This document shows, piece after piece, positions 51,211 to 59,560 of a DNA stretch of 61,965 nt. Source of the DNA: an uncultured Prevotella sp. (GTDB lineage Bacteria; Bacteroidota; Bacteroidia; Bacteroidales; Bacteroidaceae). Made by a program: the position numbers and the translations under genes. Location: NCBI GenBank assembly GCA_905233985.1, contig CAJOFA010000010.1, positions 1 to 61,965 on the forward strand. The letters are read 5' to 3'. The notes under the pieces were generated by a model. That model saw only the letters and a list, made by a program, of their open reading frames with translations, had not been told where the DNA came from and made no database searches. Numbering within the stretch: position 1 is the first letter of the stretch; every line of letters begins with the position of its first letter.

Positions 51211-53252
51211 TTTTCTGTAGAATTAGGGGTGCGAGTGATGACCAGCATATCCTTACTGTGCTCTGCCAACAGTCCATAGAGTTCACGTATGCTGTTGTAA
51301 TTGGGTTGAGCATGTATCAGCTTACTAACACTAAACTGATAACGCACCTGCACCACATTGTTTTCAGAATTGGTAAACAGTCGTCCACTGATACTCTTAT
51401 TCGTATTAGTAAGTGCCAATGCCTTGGGCTTTTGCTCTAAGACATAGCCATCAGGCAGGGTGATATTAACGACCACCTGTTCTGACTGCGCACAAGGAAA
51501 CTCTATGGGCATCAGGCGTTGCTCTGCTGTGAAGGGATTTTCTGCCATAGGCGGCGTGTTAAAGGGACATATGCTGATGCGCTCTCCATCCACAACCCCC
51601 TGACGGATAAACTCAATAGAGTCTGTTACCGACGGGTTGAATCCTTCCAGGTGCTTTGCCTGGCGATAAGTCATCGCAGCATAGCCTGTATAGGTGGTTG
51701 TCTGCGTGCCTTTCAGCACACCGTCAGGCGAAAGCACTGCATTGATAATAGTGCTCTTTTGTGACTTTGTCGCTTGCTGCAGGTTGACCCACTGGCTCTT
51801 CTTGTTCGGCAGTACCAGTCGGGCGCGCTCAACAAGCATATTCTCAGGTAACACGTTCAGATAGCCGTCTTTCGATGAGGCATCGAGAAAGACGTTCTTT
51901 CCTGCATCATTCACAATACCTACCACAAACGTTGACAGTTTATGCAATGAGGGGAAATTAAAAGGCAGTTGTCCCTGGTCACGCATTCTGAGCACGACAG
52001 GAGCGGCATGGAGCCCGACATCGTTCAACGACTGAATGAGCATCAGGTTGATGTCTGCATTCGAGCCTATGCCTTTGTTAAGAGTCTCGCTGGGGAGTTG
52101 GGGCCTCATCTTGTAGGTGCCGTCCCATTTCACCTTGCTCATGACTAACTGGTAAACCGCTACAGCACGTGCGTCTTTATCGGCTATCTCCTCTATCTTC
52201 TTCTCCTGCAACAGGTCTTTCAATGGGCTGTGATCGGCAAGTCGCTTACCCAAGTCCTCATCGTTGAGAATCATCTCGTCAATCTGTTCCCATGTCTTGG
52301 CATAATCCATTTGCATCGTACCACGCAATCTGAATTGCTTTAGCTCTGCTGTCACTCCTGCCCGGAAGTCCTGGACGCAAAATACATAATCATCCTTGGG
52401 CATAGCCTTCAAGTTACTTCCTGTACAAATGTAATGATTTGACACGGCACTAACAGGATTTGCCATAGGATCGCTGATCAGCTTATACCGTACTACGCCG
52501 TTTGTGCAGGTACATGTCAGGCGCTGAATGCCATGCTCTTCAATATTAAACAGCAGATAGGTCGGAATATTCATGTCCAGCTTGGCATAGGCCACGGGAA
52601 TCTCACACTGGGCAAACCAGTCGTGTAACAGCCAGAACAGTTCGCTGTGAATCTTATATTCATATTCTATGACGGTACCCTCCTTCACATCAGGGACAGT
52701 AAACTCCAACTGACAGTTCTGCTCGTCAATCTGCTTCTTGACAATGTCAGACTTCTCCAGTTTGCTCTTCACCACTTTACTGCCTTGCAGGTTGAAGGCC
52801 GTAGCCTCCAAGTCCTCCACGCTCTCGTCAGAATAGTCACCCATTGCCTCCGATGTCATAGAACCACTATCGAAACCAAAGTCGCTACTTGGAGCAGCCT
52901 TGAAATCGTTGGCAAACATCGAGAACCTAAGACCACCAAGTTTACTGCCGTGCGACATATTCACCTGATAAGGAATAACAACTTTGGCATAGCGTGTGCC
53001 ACTGGGTTTCAGCACCTTGATGCGGAACTTCTCACGATAGTCCACCAGATAGCCATTCTCCTGAATGATATACTCCACCGTTGTGAGCCTGCAAAGCACC
53101 ACAGCTTCTGCCGAGCTGTCAGGAGCATACGTGGTCATCTGCAACTCTTCTTCTGTAGGCTTGCCAAACTTCATGTTTACCGTTTGCTGTGCCGTGACAG
53201 TCAGCGATACTGCCATCACAATGAAGACAAATAATAATCTTTTGATATTCAT
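51207..53252 (-). CDS. Secreted DUF3857/transglutaminase-fold protein, probably non-enzymatic
   Basis: A 681-residue protein with signal peptide LLFVFIVMAVSLTVTAQ. An N-terminal DUF3857 region (about residues 35-230; TVEYIIQENGYLVDYREKFR) precedes a transglutaminase-like core (about 355-480) and a C-terminal beta-domain. At the place of the catalytic Cys the core reads KGIGSNADINLMLIQSL, with no Cys; the FLDASS aspartate is kept. It is probably a surface or periplasmic binding protein. It leads a four-gene unit from a tandem promoter with a structured leader. Confidence 0.82.
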   Translation of the reverse strand: MNIKRLLFVFIVMAVSLTVTAQQTVNMKFGKPTEEELQMTTYAPDSSAEAVVLCRLTTVEYIIQENGYLVDYREKFRIKVLKPSGTRYAKVVIPYQVNMSHGSKLGGLRFSMFANDFKAAPSSDFGFDSGSMTSEAMGDYSDESVEDLEATAFNLQGSKVVKSKLEKSDIVKKQIDEQNCQLEFTVPDVKEGTVIEYEYKIHSELFWLLHDWFAQCEIPVAYAKLDMNIPTYLLFNIEEHGIQRLTCTCTNGVVRYKLISDPMANPVSAVSNHYICTGSNLKAMPKDDYVFCVQDFRAGVTAELKQFRLRGTMQMDYAKTWEQIDEMILNDEDLGKRLADHSPLKDLLQEKKIEEIADKDARAVAVYQLVMSKVKWDGTYKMRPQLPSETLNKGIGSNADINLMLIQSLNDVGLHAAPVVLRMRDQGQLPFNFPSLHKLSTFVVGIVNDAGKNVFLDASSKDGYLNVLPENMLVERARLVLPNKKSQWVNLQQATKSQKSTIINAVLSPDGVLKGTQTTTYTGYAAMTYRQAKHLEGFNPSVTDSIEFIRQGVVDGERISICPFNTPPMAENPFTAEQRLMPIEFPCAQSEQVVVNITLPDGYVLEQKPKALALTNTNKSISGRLFTNSENNVVQVRYQFSVSKLIHAQPNYNSIRELYGLLAEHSKDMLVITRTPNSTEK

Positions 53253-53300
53253 AGTTGATATGCTTTGGTGATTTACGGTGCAAGGCTGCGGTTAAGCGAG

Positions 53301-53357
53301 GACAGTGATGCTTGCATCGACTGTCGAGCGTGAGCAGGCTCGCAGGCTTTCGCCTGC
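53301..53357 (-). promoter_or_regulatory. Three-hairpin 5' leader of the DUF3857 gene
   Basis: In transcript order: GCAGGC/GCCTGC with a GAAA tetraloop (53357-53342), CGAGC/GCTCG (53342-53325), and GACAGTcGATG/CATCaACTGTC (53325-53301). The hairpins abut one another. A structured leader of this kind could stabilise the mRNA or regulate translation. Confidence 0.65.
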
Positions 53358-53458
53358 AAAGATACGAATAAGTAAGAACAATACAAAACAAAAAAGCGTT
53401 TTTTTGTTTATAATGTCGAACGAGAGTATCTTCGACCGAAGGTCAAAGATACGAATAA
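53356..53458 (-). promoter_or_regulatory. Tandem promoter cassette upstream of the DUF3857 gene (copy 2)
   Basis: Proximal module: TTTG, 19 bases, TATCTTTGC (53364-53356). Distal module: TTTG, 20 bases, TATCTTTG followed by the hairpin GACCTTCGGTC. The distal block 53416-53458 matches the one upstream of the CoA-transferase gene at 37 of 43 positions. Confidence 0.7.
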
Positions 53459-53482
53459 GTAAGTAGAAAACCAAATAAAAAG

Positions 53483-53515
53483 TTTGGAAATACCGAAATT
53501 AATATCTATCTTTGC
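53483..53515 (+). promoter_or_regulatory. Promoter of the 419-residue surface gene
   Basis: TTTG (53483-53486), 20 bases, TATCTTTGC (53507-53515). A TTG at 53512 that would extend the reading frame lies inside the -7 element and cannot be the start. Confidence 0.75.
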
Positions 53516-53532
53516 AGAAAAATGGAATAATC

Positions 53533-54789
53533 ATGTTGATGAAAATAACTGAAAACTGTAGCAAAGACAGAAAAAGTCGTCTTTTATCTGTGAGGCTCTT
53601 ATGCATGTTGATAGTATGGGCAGTGGCTTTCGTTTGTACGGCTCAGAACACGGAACTGAAAGAGGAAGGCTATGACGTGGAGTATGAGGCCACACAGACG
53701 GACTACGGATATTTCGGCACGACAAACGCTATATTCTCAGAGAGCACAACCATCATAGCCACGTTCTCGCTGACGCAAAACACGCCGTGCGACGGTAAGG
53801 TGTTCCCCACTGTGCTGAGCATCTACCTGCAAGCCAACAACATGATGTCCAAACATCAGGAGCAGGAAGTGCGCGCCATTGCCCTGGCCGGACAACGCAC
53901 CGTGGACGGAAAATTCCCACACAAGGCCGTCATCACCCTCGACAACGACAAAGTAGTCAACTTACGCTTTGCTGTTAACAATCTGACAGAGGGCTACACC
54001 CACTCGGCAGTCATGCTCACAGCTCCTATCTACGACCCAGCTGACCGCGACAACAACCAGATGTTCGGAGAGTTGGCCACAGAGCTTCGCACACACGACA
54101 TCCGCACACTGACGATTCTCGGCTCAACACTTGACCTGCTGGCTATGGGTTTCCACACAGCACAGTTCATCAACGGCATCACCCAGGAGCTGATGCTCAA
54201 GGGCTGCAGCATCGAGACGCTGACGCCCTCCACCCAGAGCACTCCCCCCTCAGCATTGCTTGACGTCAGCGGCTTCCGCTCAGCAAAACGTGAGAAGTCA
54301 ATAGACGAACTGGTGTTCCATGCTCTCGGGTGTTTCCCGCAGGACATCCGAGGCATCAAACCCAGTCAGGCAAAGACCGTTATCAGCGAGAACACCGAGT
54401 GGGTGATGGACGACATACCAGACTACCACGAGCTGGAATTCACGAGCGCCGACGGCTATGACCATACGTATTTGGGGTTGCGTATGAGTGCTTCCATGTG
54501 TTGGGGTGACCCGCCCACCGGCTCACCCAACCAGCAGGACAACATGCCGTTCCTGGGTTATAATTACTATTTCCGCCTCTACTCAAACAAGAAGAAGCAG
54601 GCACGCGAATCGTATGAGACGATGTGTGAGGACTTGGAGGCATTAGGTTTCCATCTGGTGGACCGTGACGGTGACCGCGGCGACAAGGACCCGAAAGCAG
54701 GTGAGTTCAATAACCTACGTGTGGAAACTTGCTACTATATGAATGTACGCGACGAGTACATCATCTCATTAAAGGTTACCTATAAATAA
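53533..54789 (+). CDS. Secreted protein of unknown function
   Basis: A protein of about 418 residues starting at ATG 53533 or 53539. An unusually long n-region (MLMKITENCSKDRKSRL) precedes a signal helix (LLCMLIVWAVAFVCTAQ). The mature part begins NTELKEEGYDVEYEATQTDY and has no motif I recognise. It is beta-rich at first, then helical, with repeated charged segments near the end (DRDGDRGDKDPKAG). The next gene, a small membrane protein, follows within 3 bases, so the two are probably expressed together. Confidence 0.75.
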   Translation: MLMKITENCSKDRKSRLLSVRLLCMLIVWAVAFVCTAQNTELKEEGYDVEYEATQTDYGYFGTTNAIFSESTTIIATFSLTQNTPCDGKVFPTVLSIYLQANNMMSKHQEQEVRAIALAGQRTVDGKFPHKAVITLDNDKVVNLRFAVNNLTEGYTHSAVMLTAPIYDPADRDNNQMFGELATELRTHDIRTLTILGSTLDLLAMGFHTAQFINGITQELMLKGCSIETLTPSTQSTPPSALLDVSGFRSAKREKSIDELVFHALGCFPQDIRGIKPSQAKTVISENTEWVMDDIPDYHELEFTSADGYDHTYLGLRMSASMCWGDPPTGSPNQQDNMPFLGYNYYFRLYSNKKKQARESYETMCEDLEALGFHLVDRDGDRGDKDPKAGEFNNLRVETCYYMNVRDEYIISLKVTYK

Positions 54790-54791
54790 TA

Positions 54792-55046
54792 ATGACTATG
54801 GACAAGACAACAAGAAACGTTCTGATTATTGTGGCCGCCATCGTGGTGCTGGGCCCCGTGCTGCTCATCCTCTTAGGAGTGGGAGCCTTTATCTTTGGTG
54901 ACATCTTCCATTCCATGAACAATGGTGTAACTGTCACGGAAGCCTCTTCCGGCTTCTCACTCGGTTCCCTTCTCAAGTATCTGGGCATCGCCATTGTTGT
55001 CATCGGTGTGCCGCTAGTGCTGTTCTTTACAAGGAAGAAGAACTAA
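54792..55046 (+). CDS. Small two-helix membrane protein
   Basis: An 84-residue protein with two membrane helices (VLIIVAAIVVLGPVLLILLG and LLKYLGIAIVVIGVPLVLFF) and a short basic C-terminus (TRKKN). The ATG at 54792 or 54798 may be used. It follows the secreted protein by 2 bases. Its 3' end overlaps the convergent sufE-like gene by 20 bases. The family is not recognised. Confidence 0.7.
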   Translation: MTMDKTTRNVLIIVAAIVVLGPVLLILLGVGAFIFGDIFHSMNNGVTVTEASSGFSLGSLLKYLGIAIVVIGVPLVLFFTRKKN

Positions 55047-55449
55047 AGGCCAAGGCATACATACGCATCTGCTTTACCATAGCGAGCAGACCATTGGAGC
55101 GCGTGGGCGACAAGTGCTCACGCAGTCCGATGCGCTCAATGAAGTAGAGGTCAGCATCAAGAATTTCCTGCGGTGTGTGGTCGGAAAGCACCCGAATGAG
55201 CAATGACACAATGCCCTTCACGATAAGGGCATCACTCTCTGCACTAAAATGAACAACAGGAGCCTCATAGTCTGCTTGCAGCCATACACGGCTCTGACAG
55301 CCGTCAATGAGGTTGCTCTCCGTCTTGTACTTCTCGTCTAACGGCTCCAGTTCTGTGCCTAAGTCAATGAGTAACTGGTACTTGTCCATCCAGTCATCAA
55401 AACCGCTGAACTCCTCGATAATCTCGTCTTGTATTTCGTTGATGATCAT
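55027..55449 (-). CDS. sufE: SufE-family Fe-S assembly protein
   Basis: A 140-residue protein. FSGFDDWMDKYQLLIDLG at the N-terminus and the sulfur-accepting Cys in DGCQSRVWL identify SufE. It takes persulfide sulfur from a SufS-type cysteine desulfurase for Fe-S cluster building; no other suf gene is in the window. It overlaps the U32 protease gene by 4 bases, so translation is coupled, and it converges with the small membrane gene. Confidence 0.92.
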   Translation of the reverse strand: MIINEIQDEIIEEFSGFDDWMDKYQLLIDLGTELEPLDEKYKTESNLIDGCQSRVWLQADYEAPVVHFSAESDALIVKGIVSLLIRVLSDHTPQEILDADLYFIERIGLREHLSPTRSNGLLAMVKQMRMYALAFSSSSL

Positions 55450-56756
55450 GTTGTTTCCAATTTAAACAATTTATCACTTGGTCTAACCTTGGCAGGCACC
55501 TTGATGGCGACACGCGTACCCTGACGGGCAGTCGTCACAGGCCCATTGTCATCGTGTATCTCGTCAGCCGTAACATACATCACGCCCGTTGTAGGACCCG
55601 TGATGAGCAACTTGTCGCCGACGCTGAACTCCGTAGCATCGACAGAGAACTCGGCCACACCGAGCTTTGAGAAGTACTTGACGCCCGGACCCACGTACAC
55701 CTTACGCTCCGTAGCGATGTTGCCGTAGTTCTTGTTCCACTCACCCATCAGCTGACCCTGATAGTAACCGTCCCAGAAGCCGCGGTTGAAGACCGTAGCC
55801 AGCCGAGCGTCCCACTCGTCCTTGCGCTCCTCGGTGAACGTGCCGTCGAGAACAGCCTGGATAGCCTCCTTGTAACACTTCACCACCGTATAAACATATT
55901 CCGGTCCGCGGGCCCGCCCCTCAATCTTGAAGACCCGCACACCGGCATTCATCATCCTGTCAATGAAACGGATAGTCTTCAGGTCCTTGGGACTCATGAT
56001 GTACTTGTTGTCGATATCCAGCTGATAGCCCGTCTCGTTGTCCGTCACCGAGTATGAGCGACGGCAAATCTGCACGCACTCCCCACGGTTGGCACTGCGG
56101 TTGGCAGCATGCAGCGACATGTAGCACTTGCCGCTCACAGCCATGCACAAGGCACCGTGACAGAACATCTCGATACGAATCAGCTTTCCCGACGGCCCGC
56201 AGATGTGCTGCTCCACCACCTGCCGGTAGATCTCCGCCACCTGTTCCATGTTCAGCTCACGCGCCAGCACCACCACATCCGCAAACTGGGCATAGAAGCG
56301 CAACGCCTCAATGTTCGAGATATTCAGCTGCGTACTGAGGTGAACCTCCATGGGCAGCCCCCCTCTCATCCCCCCAAGGGGGGAAGACCAAGCCCTCCCC
56401 CTTGGGGGAGCGGGAGGGGGCCCCGAGAGGGGGGCTACGTATTGCATCACCGCCACGTCGCTGGCGATAATAGCCGAAATACCCGCCTCGCGTGCCGCAT
56501 CGACAATCTCATGCATCAGCGCGATGTCCTCGTCGTAGATGATGGTGTTGACGGTCAGGTAAGTCTTGATGCCGTGACTGTTGCATTGCCGTGCAATGTC
56601 GCGCAGGTCGTCGAGCGTGAAGTGGTTGGCAGAGTGCGACCGCATGTTCAGCTGTTCCACACCGAAATAGACCGAGTCAGCTCCAGCCTGTATCGCTGCT
56701 GCCAGCGACTCACGCGAGCCCACTGGTGCCATGATTTCAAAGTCGTTCACTTTCAT
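55446..56756 (-). CDS. U32-family peptidase-like protein (collagenase-type/RNA hydroxylase family)
   Basis: A 436-residue protein starting MKVNDFEIMAPVGSRESLAA; the longer frame to 56792 is rejected because the TATCTTTGC promoter ends 4 bases before this ATG. The conserved cysteines CHGALCMAVSGKCYMS, NRGECVQICRR and the HLSTQLNISN segment mark U32. Family members are now often linked to tRNA or rRNA hydroxylation (TrhP/RlhA) rather than proteolysis, which may explain the sufE neighbour. Residues encoded by 56356-56436 (PLSGPPPAPPRGRAWSSPLG and on) are an insert. Confidence 0.9.
   Translation of the reverse strand: MKVNDFEIMAPVGSRESLAAAIQAGADSVYFGVEQLNMRSHSANHFTLDDLRDIARQCNSHGIKTYLTVNTIIYDEDIALMHEIVDAAREAGISAIIASDVAVMQYVAPLSGPPPAPPRGRAWSSPLGGMRGGLPMEVHLSTQLNISNIEALRFYAQFADVVVLARELNMEQVAEIYRQVVEQHICGPSGKLIRIEMFCHGALCMAVSGKCYMSLHAANRSANRGECVQICRRSYSVTDNETGYQLDIDNKYIMSPKDLKTIRFIDRMMNAGVRVFKIEGRARGPEYVYTVVKCYKEAIQAVLDGTFTEERKDEWDARLATVFNRGFWDGYYQGQLMGEWNKNYGNIATERKVYVGPGVKYFSKLGVAEFSVDATEFSVGDKLLITGPTTGVMYVTADEIHDDNGPVTTARQGTRVAIKVPAKVRPSDKLFKLETT
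56356..56436 (-). repeat. 81-bp palindrome-ended in-frame insert in the U32 gene
   Basis: The insert is bounded by AGCCCCCCTCTC (56356-56367) and its exact reverse complement GAGAGGGGGGCT (56425-56436). It holds internal CCCCCCAAGGGGGG and CCCTCCCCCTTGGGGGAG-type dyads. Length is exactly 27 codons and the frame is kept. The added residues (Pro/Gly/Arg-rich) interrupt the stretch that normally runs from VMQY to MEVHLSTQ. Confidence 0.8.
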
Positions 56757-56760
56757 GGGT

Positions 56761-56769
56761 GCAAAGATA
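56761..56769 (-). promoter_or_regulatory. Leaderless promoter of the U32-sufE unit
   Basis: GTTG, 20 bases, TATCTTTGC, then ACCC and ATG (56756) on the minus strand. The predicted transcription start lies at or within one base of the start codon. Confidence 0.65.
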
Positions 56770-56863
56770 GATATAATATTGGAAATATCCAACTTCTTAT
56801 ATAATTATTCTTAATTTTCACCTGTTTGTGATGGACAAAGTTGCGAGATACCTTTATTCTTGT

Positions 56864-56872
56864 TATCTTTGC
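56864..56872 (+). promoter_or_regulatory. Promoter of the SpoU-type methyltransferase gene
   Basis: TATCTTTGC, 11 bases before the ATG at 56884, giving a leader of about 6 bases. It is divergent from the U32 promoter within a 127-base space. Confidence 0.65.
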
Positions 56873-56883
56873 CCTCATAGAAA

Positions 56884-57414
56884 ATGCGTAAGATTAGAAC
56901 GATAGAGATGCAGCGGCTGACGATAGAGGAATATCGTGAGGCCGAGAAGTTGCCGCTTGTTGTTGTGTTGGACGACGTGCGGTCCATGTATAACATCGGC
57001 AGTGTGTTCCGTACCTGTGATGCCTTCCGTGTTGAGGGCATCGCATTATGTGGCATCTGTCAGACGCCGCCGTCAACGGAGATTCACAAGACTGCGTTGG
57101 GGGCTGAGGATGTTGTCAGCTGGAAATACTACAAGACAGCGCTTGAAGCTGTGGAGGCGTTGAGGAAAGAGGGTTATGAGGTGTTGGCTGTAGAGCAGGT
57201 GGAACACTCTACGAAACTACAGCACTTCGTGCCCAACAAGACGAAGCGCTATGCCGTTGTGCTGGGCAACGAAGTGAAAGGGGTGCACCAAGAGGTGGTA
57301 GATGCTTGTGACGGCTGTTTAGAGATACCACAATCAGGCACCAAACATTCCATGAATGTCAGCGTCACAGCAGGCATCATCATCTACAAGTTTGCGGAGA
57401 ATTTACTCCTCTGA
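56884..57414 (+). CDS. SpoU/TrmD-superfamily RNA 2'-O-methyltransferase
   Basis: A 176-residue SPOUT methyltransferase. Motif 1 is [12 protein letters not shown], motif 2 VVLGNEVKG and motif 3 [18 protein letters not shown], together forming the knotted SAM site. At 176 residues it is the minimal TrmH/TrmL-like form without the N-terminal RNA-binding domain. The target is probably a tRNA or rRNA ribose. Its 3' end overlaps the convergent rubredoxin gene by 12 bases. Confidence 0.92.
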   Translation: MRKIRTIEMQRLTIEEYREAEKLPLVVVLDDVRSMYNIGSVFRTCDAFRVEGIALCGICQTPPSTEIHKTALGAEDVVSWKYYKTALEAVEALRKEGYEVLAVEQVEHSTKLQHFVPNKTKRYAVVLGNEVKGVHQEVVDACDGCLEIPQSGTKHSMNVSVTAGIIIYKFAENLLL

Positions 57415-57561
57415 GAAGTCATCTTTGCCTACCCCACATACGGGGCATACCCAGTCATCGGGGATGTCTTCAAAGGCTGTTCCTGGCTCAATGCCACTGT
57501 CGGGGTCTCCTACTGCGGGATCATAGACGTAACCGCAAACGTCACATACATACTTTTTCAT
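57403..57561 (-). CDS. Rubredoxin
   Basis: A 52-residue protein, short enough to be missed by length cut-offs. [15 protein letters not shown] and [13 protein letters not shown] carry the two CxxC pairs that bind one iron, spaced as in classical rubredoxins, with the conserved aromatic and acidic residues. It is a one-electron carrier in the cytoplasm, often used in oxidative-stress defence. It lies at the end of the DUF4254-GT9 unit, after a wordy spacer, and overlaps the SpoU gene end to end by 12 bases. Confidence 0.96.
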   Translation of the reverse strand: MKKYVCDVCGYVYDPAVGDPDSGIEPGTAFEDIPDDWVCPVCGVGKDDFSEE

Positions 57562-57624
57562 ATTTGAAGTTTGAATTTTGAAGTTTGAAGTTTACTTTTT
57601 TACCTTTTTACTTTTTTACTTTGA
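57562..57624 (-). repeat. TTTGAAG/TTTACTTT word spacer between GT9 and rubredoxin
   Basis: The plus strand reads ATTTGAAGTTTGAATTTTGA then AGTTTGAAGTTTACTTTTTT then ACCTTTTTACTTTTTTAC. It has the same two-part build as 58688-58742: a run of TTTGAA units followed by TTTAC/ACCTT/TTACTTTT units. Confidence 0.7.
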
Positions 57625-57626
57625 CT

Positions 57627-58682
57627 TTATGAATGATGGATTAAGACTTGAGAAATTTTCTCAACGATAGTTTCAGGTTTGATGTCTCTCATACAGGCAT
57701 AGTCGCCACGCTTACAGGGTTTGTTGCCGAAGATGCTGCAAGGTCGGCACGGCATGTCAAGCTGTACGATGTTCTCTTCCGACTGTCCGTAACCCATGAA
57801 GCCTGCATAGGGATGCGTAGCTCCCCACACGCTGACCACAGGAGTGTTTGTGAGCGAGGCCAGGTGCATATTGGCAGAGTCCATGGAGAGCATGACATCG
57901 AGATGACTCATCAGTATCAGCTCGTCACGTAGCGTCTCTGTGTAAAGTCCGACATTGATACATTGCGGCACCTCGTGACACCAGTGGGGGAACAGCTCTT
58001 CCTCACGGGGACCACGTCCGAACAGCAACAGCCGTGCCTTCGGGTAGCGCTGTGCCAACGTCCTGACGACCTCCAGCATCTGCTCCGGCGGATAGACCTT
58101 GCCTTCATGGGCTGCAAACGGTGCAATGCCAATCCATTGCTCACCCTCTTCCTTGGTTTCGAAGATGGGTGGCAGCTGCATCAGACTTCCTTTCCCCTCA
58201 CCGAAGATGCTATGGAACGTCAGGGTGACGGGATATCCTAAGCGCTCGAACACCTGAAGATAGTTCTCGAACGATGTGGGCAGCTGCTCCAGCTGTTTCT
58301 TGTTCTGCCTGACAAGGTGCCGGCGCATCTTTCGGTTTTTATCGATATGCTCCACCCTGTAGCGTGCCATGTTGAACCTGATACGCAGGAAGTCGGAGCG
58401 TATCACATTATGCAGGTCGGCAACATGCGTGAACTGTTTGGCCACCAGTCGGCGGTAGAGACTGTTCAAGCCCTTGATGCCGTGATATTCCTTTTTCAGG
58501 TCAGCCTCCATGAAGTTGACGTTAGGTGCCAGATTCTCAAACAGCGGACGGGCAAAAGGCCTGCTGAGCACCGTAATACGCAGTTGCGGATACTGACGGG
58601 CAAGTGACCAGACGATAGGTACCGTCATGGCTACATCACCAAGTGCTGAAAAGCGAATGATAAGTATATGGTCGTGCTTCAT
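57627..58682 (-). CDS. Glycosyltransferase family 9 (heptosyltransferase-like)
   Basis: A 351-residue GT-B enzyme. ILIIRFSALGDVAMTVPIVW is the ADP-heptose-transferase N-terminus, GIAPFAAHEGKVYP is the nucleotide-binding entry, and DSANMHLASLTNTPVVSVWG the C-domain signature. It probably adds a heptose or related sugar to LPS core. It lies 52 bases after the DUF4254 gene, from which it is separated by a wordy spacer, and before rubredoxin. Confidence 0.9.
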   Translation of the reverse strand: MKHDHILIIRFSALGDVAMTVPIVWSLARQYPQLRITVLSRPFARPLFENLAPNVNFMEADLKKEYHGIKGLNSLYRRLVAKQFTHVADLHNVIRSDFLRIRFNMARYRVEHIDKNRKMRRHLVRQNKKQLEQLPTSFENYLQVFERLGYPVTLTFHSIFGEGKGSLMQLPPIFETKEEGEQWIGIAPFAAHEGKVYPPEQMLEVVRTLAQRYPKARLLLFGRGPREEELFPHWCHEVPQCINVGLYTETLRDELILMSHLDVMLSMDSANMHLASLTNTPVVSVWGATHPYAGFMGYGQSEENIVQLDMPCRPCSIFGNKPCKRGDYACMRDIKPETIVEKISQVLIHHS

Positions 58683-58687
58683 TTAAT

Positions 58688-58742
58688 TTTGAAGTTTGAA
58701 CTTTGAACTTTGAACTTTACTTCTTTTTACCTTCTTACTTTT
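58688..58742 (-). repeat. TTTGAAC/TTTACTTC word spacer between DUF4254 and GT9
   Basis: The plus strand reads TTGAAGTTTGAACTTTGAAC then TTTGAACTTTACTTCTTTTT then ACCTTCTTACTTTTTA. The stop codon of the DUF4254 gene (58735-58737) lies inside it. Confidence 0.7.
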
Positions 58743-59337
58743 TATAAAGTATTGGATTCGTGCTTGGGTCGTTATACATCTTCATCTGCCGATAGACCTT
58801 CATGAACTTCACCCCGTTGCCGATGTCTTCGAGCAGCTGGTCAATAGCGGTGGAGAGGTCCACCTGTTGCTCCAACAGCACGTCGAGCTTAGCCTGACAG
58901 CGGGCAATGTGTTCGGCAGTGGCATCCTTGCGCTCCACCTGTTCCTGCATGTGGTAGATTTTCAGGGCGAGGATGCTCAGGCGGTCGACAGCCCATGCCG
59001 GACTCTCGGTGTTGATGCGTGCATGCGGCTGCACCACCACGTCGGCATAGCACTTGCGGAAGTAAGAGTCAATCTGCTCCACCAGATCCGTGCGGTCCTG
59101 GTTCGACTGGTCAATGCGACGCTTCAGAGCCAAAGCCTCTTCAGGGTCAATATGCGGGTCGCGGATGATGTCCTCCAAGTGCCATTGCACGGTGTCAATC
59201 CAGCATTTCAGATAGAGGTTGTAGTCTATGGTGTCAAGGTCATACGGGTTACGCATGGGCGCATCAATATCATCTGTCAGGTGATAGTCGCGGATGGCCT
59301 GACGGAAAATCTCATTGGCATGTTCGGTAAATGACAT
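58735..59337 (-). CDS. DUF4254-like protein
   Basis: A 200-residue soluble, helix-rich protein starting MSFTEHANEIFRQAIRDYHL; the longer frame to 59502 has no supporting signal. PAWAVDRLSILALKIYHM and the acidic/basic helices fit the DUF4254 family, which is commonly encoded next to LPS glycosyltransferases in Bacteroidota, as here with GT9. The molecular function is unknown. The final residues (YKK) are encoded within the wordy spacer. Confidence 0.75.
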   Translation of the reverse strand: MSFTEHANEIFRQAIRDYHLTDDIDAPMRNPYDLDTIDYNLYLKCWIDTVQWHLEDIIRDPHIDPEEALALKRRIDQSNQDRTDLVEQIDSYFRKCYADVVVQPHARINTESPAWAVDRLSILALKIYHMQEQVERKDATAEHIARCQAKLDVLLEQQVDLSTAIDQLLEDIGNGVKFMKVYRQMKMYNDPSTNPILYKK

Positions 59338-59560
59338 ATATATTTTAATTTGTTTGTGATAACTGTTTGCAGTTGCAAAGAAACAGAAAATTTTTGAATT
59401 AACCAACGAAACGGGCGTTTTTTCATATATTTTATATACTTTTGCGGGGAAAACAGTCAAAGCCATGCGGGAAGTGTCATTCGTTGATGTAGTTTTTTGC
59501 AAATAAAATTAAGTGTATTTAGGTATTACGCATATTATCAGACACAAAAACAAAGTTTCT

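Noticed and set aside
56356..56436. GC-rich palindrome as a transcription terminator
   Set aside because: It lies inside a continuous, conserved coding frame and has no T tract; an in-frame insert explains it better.
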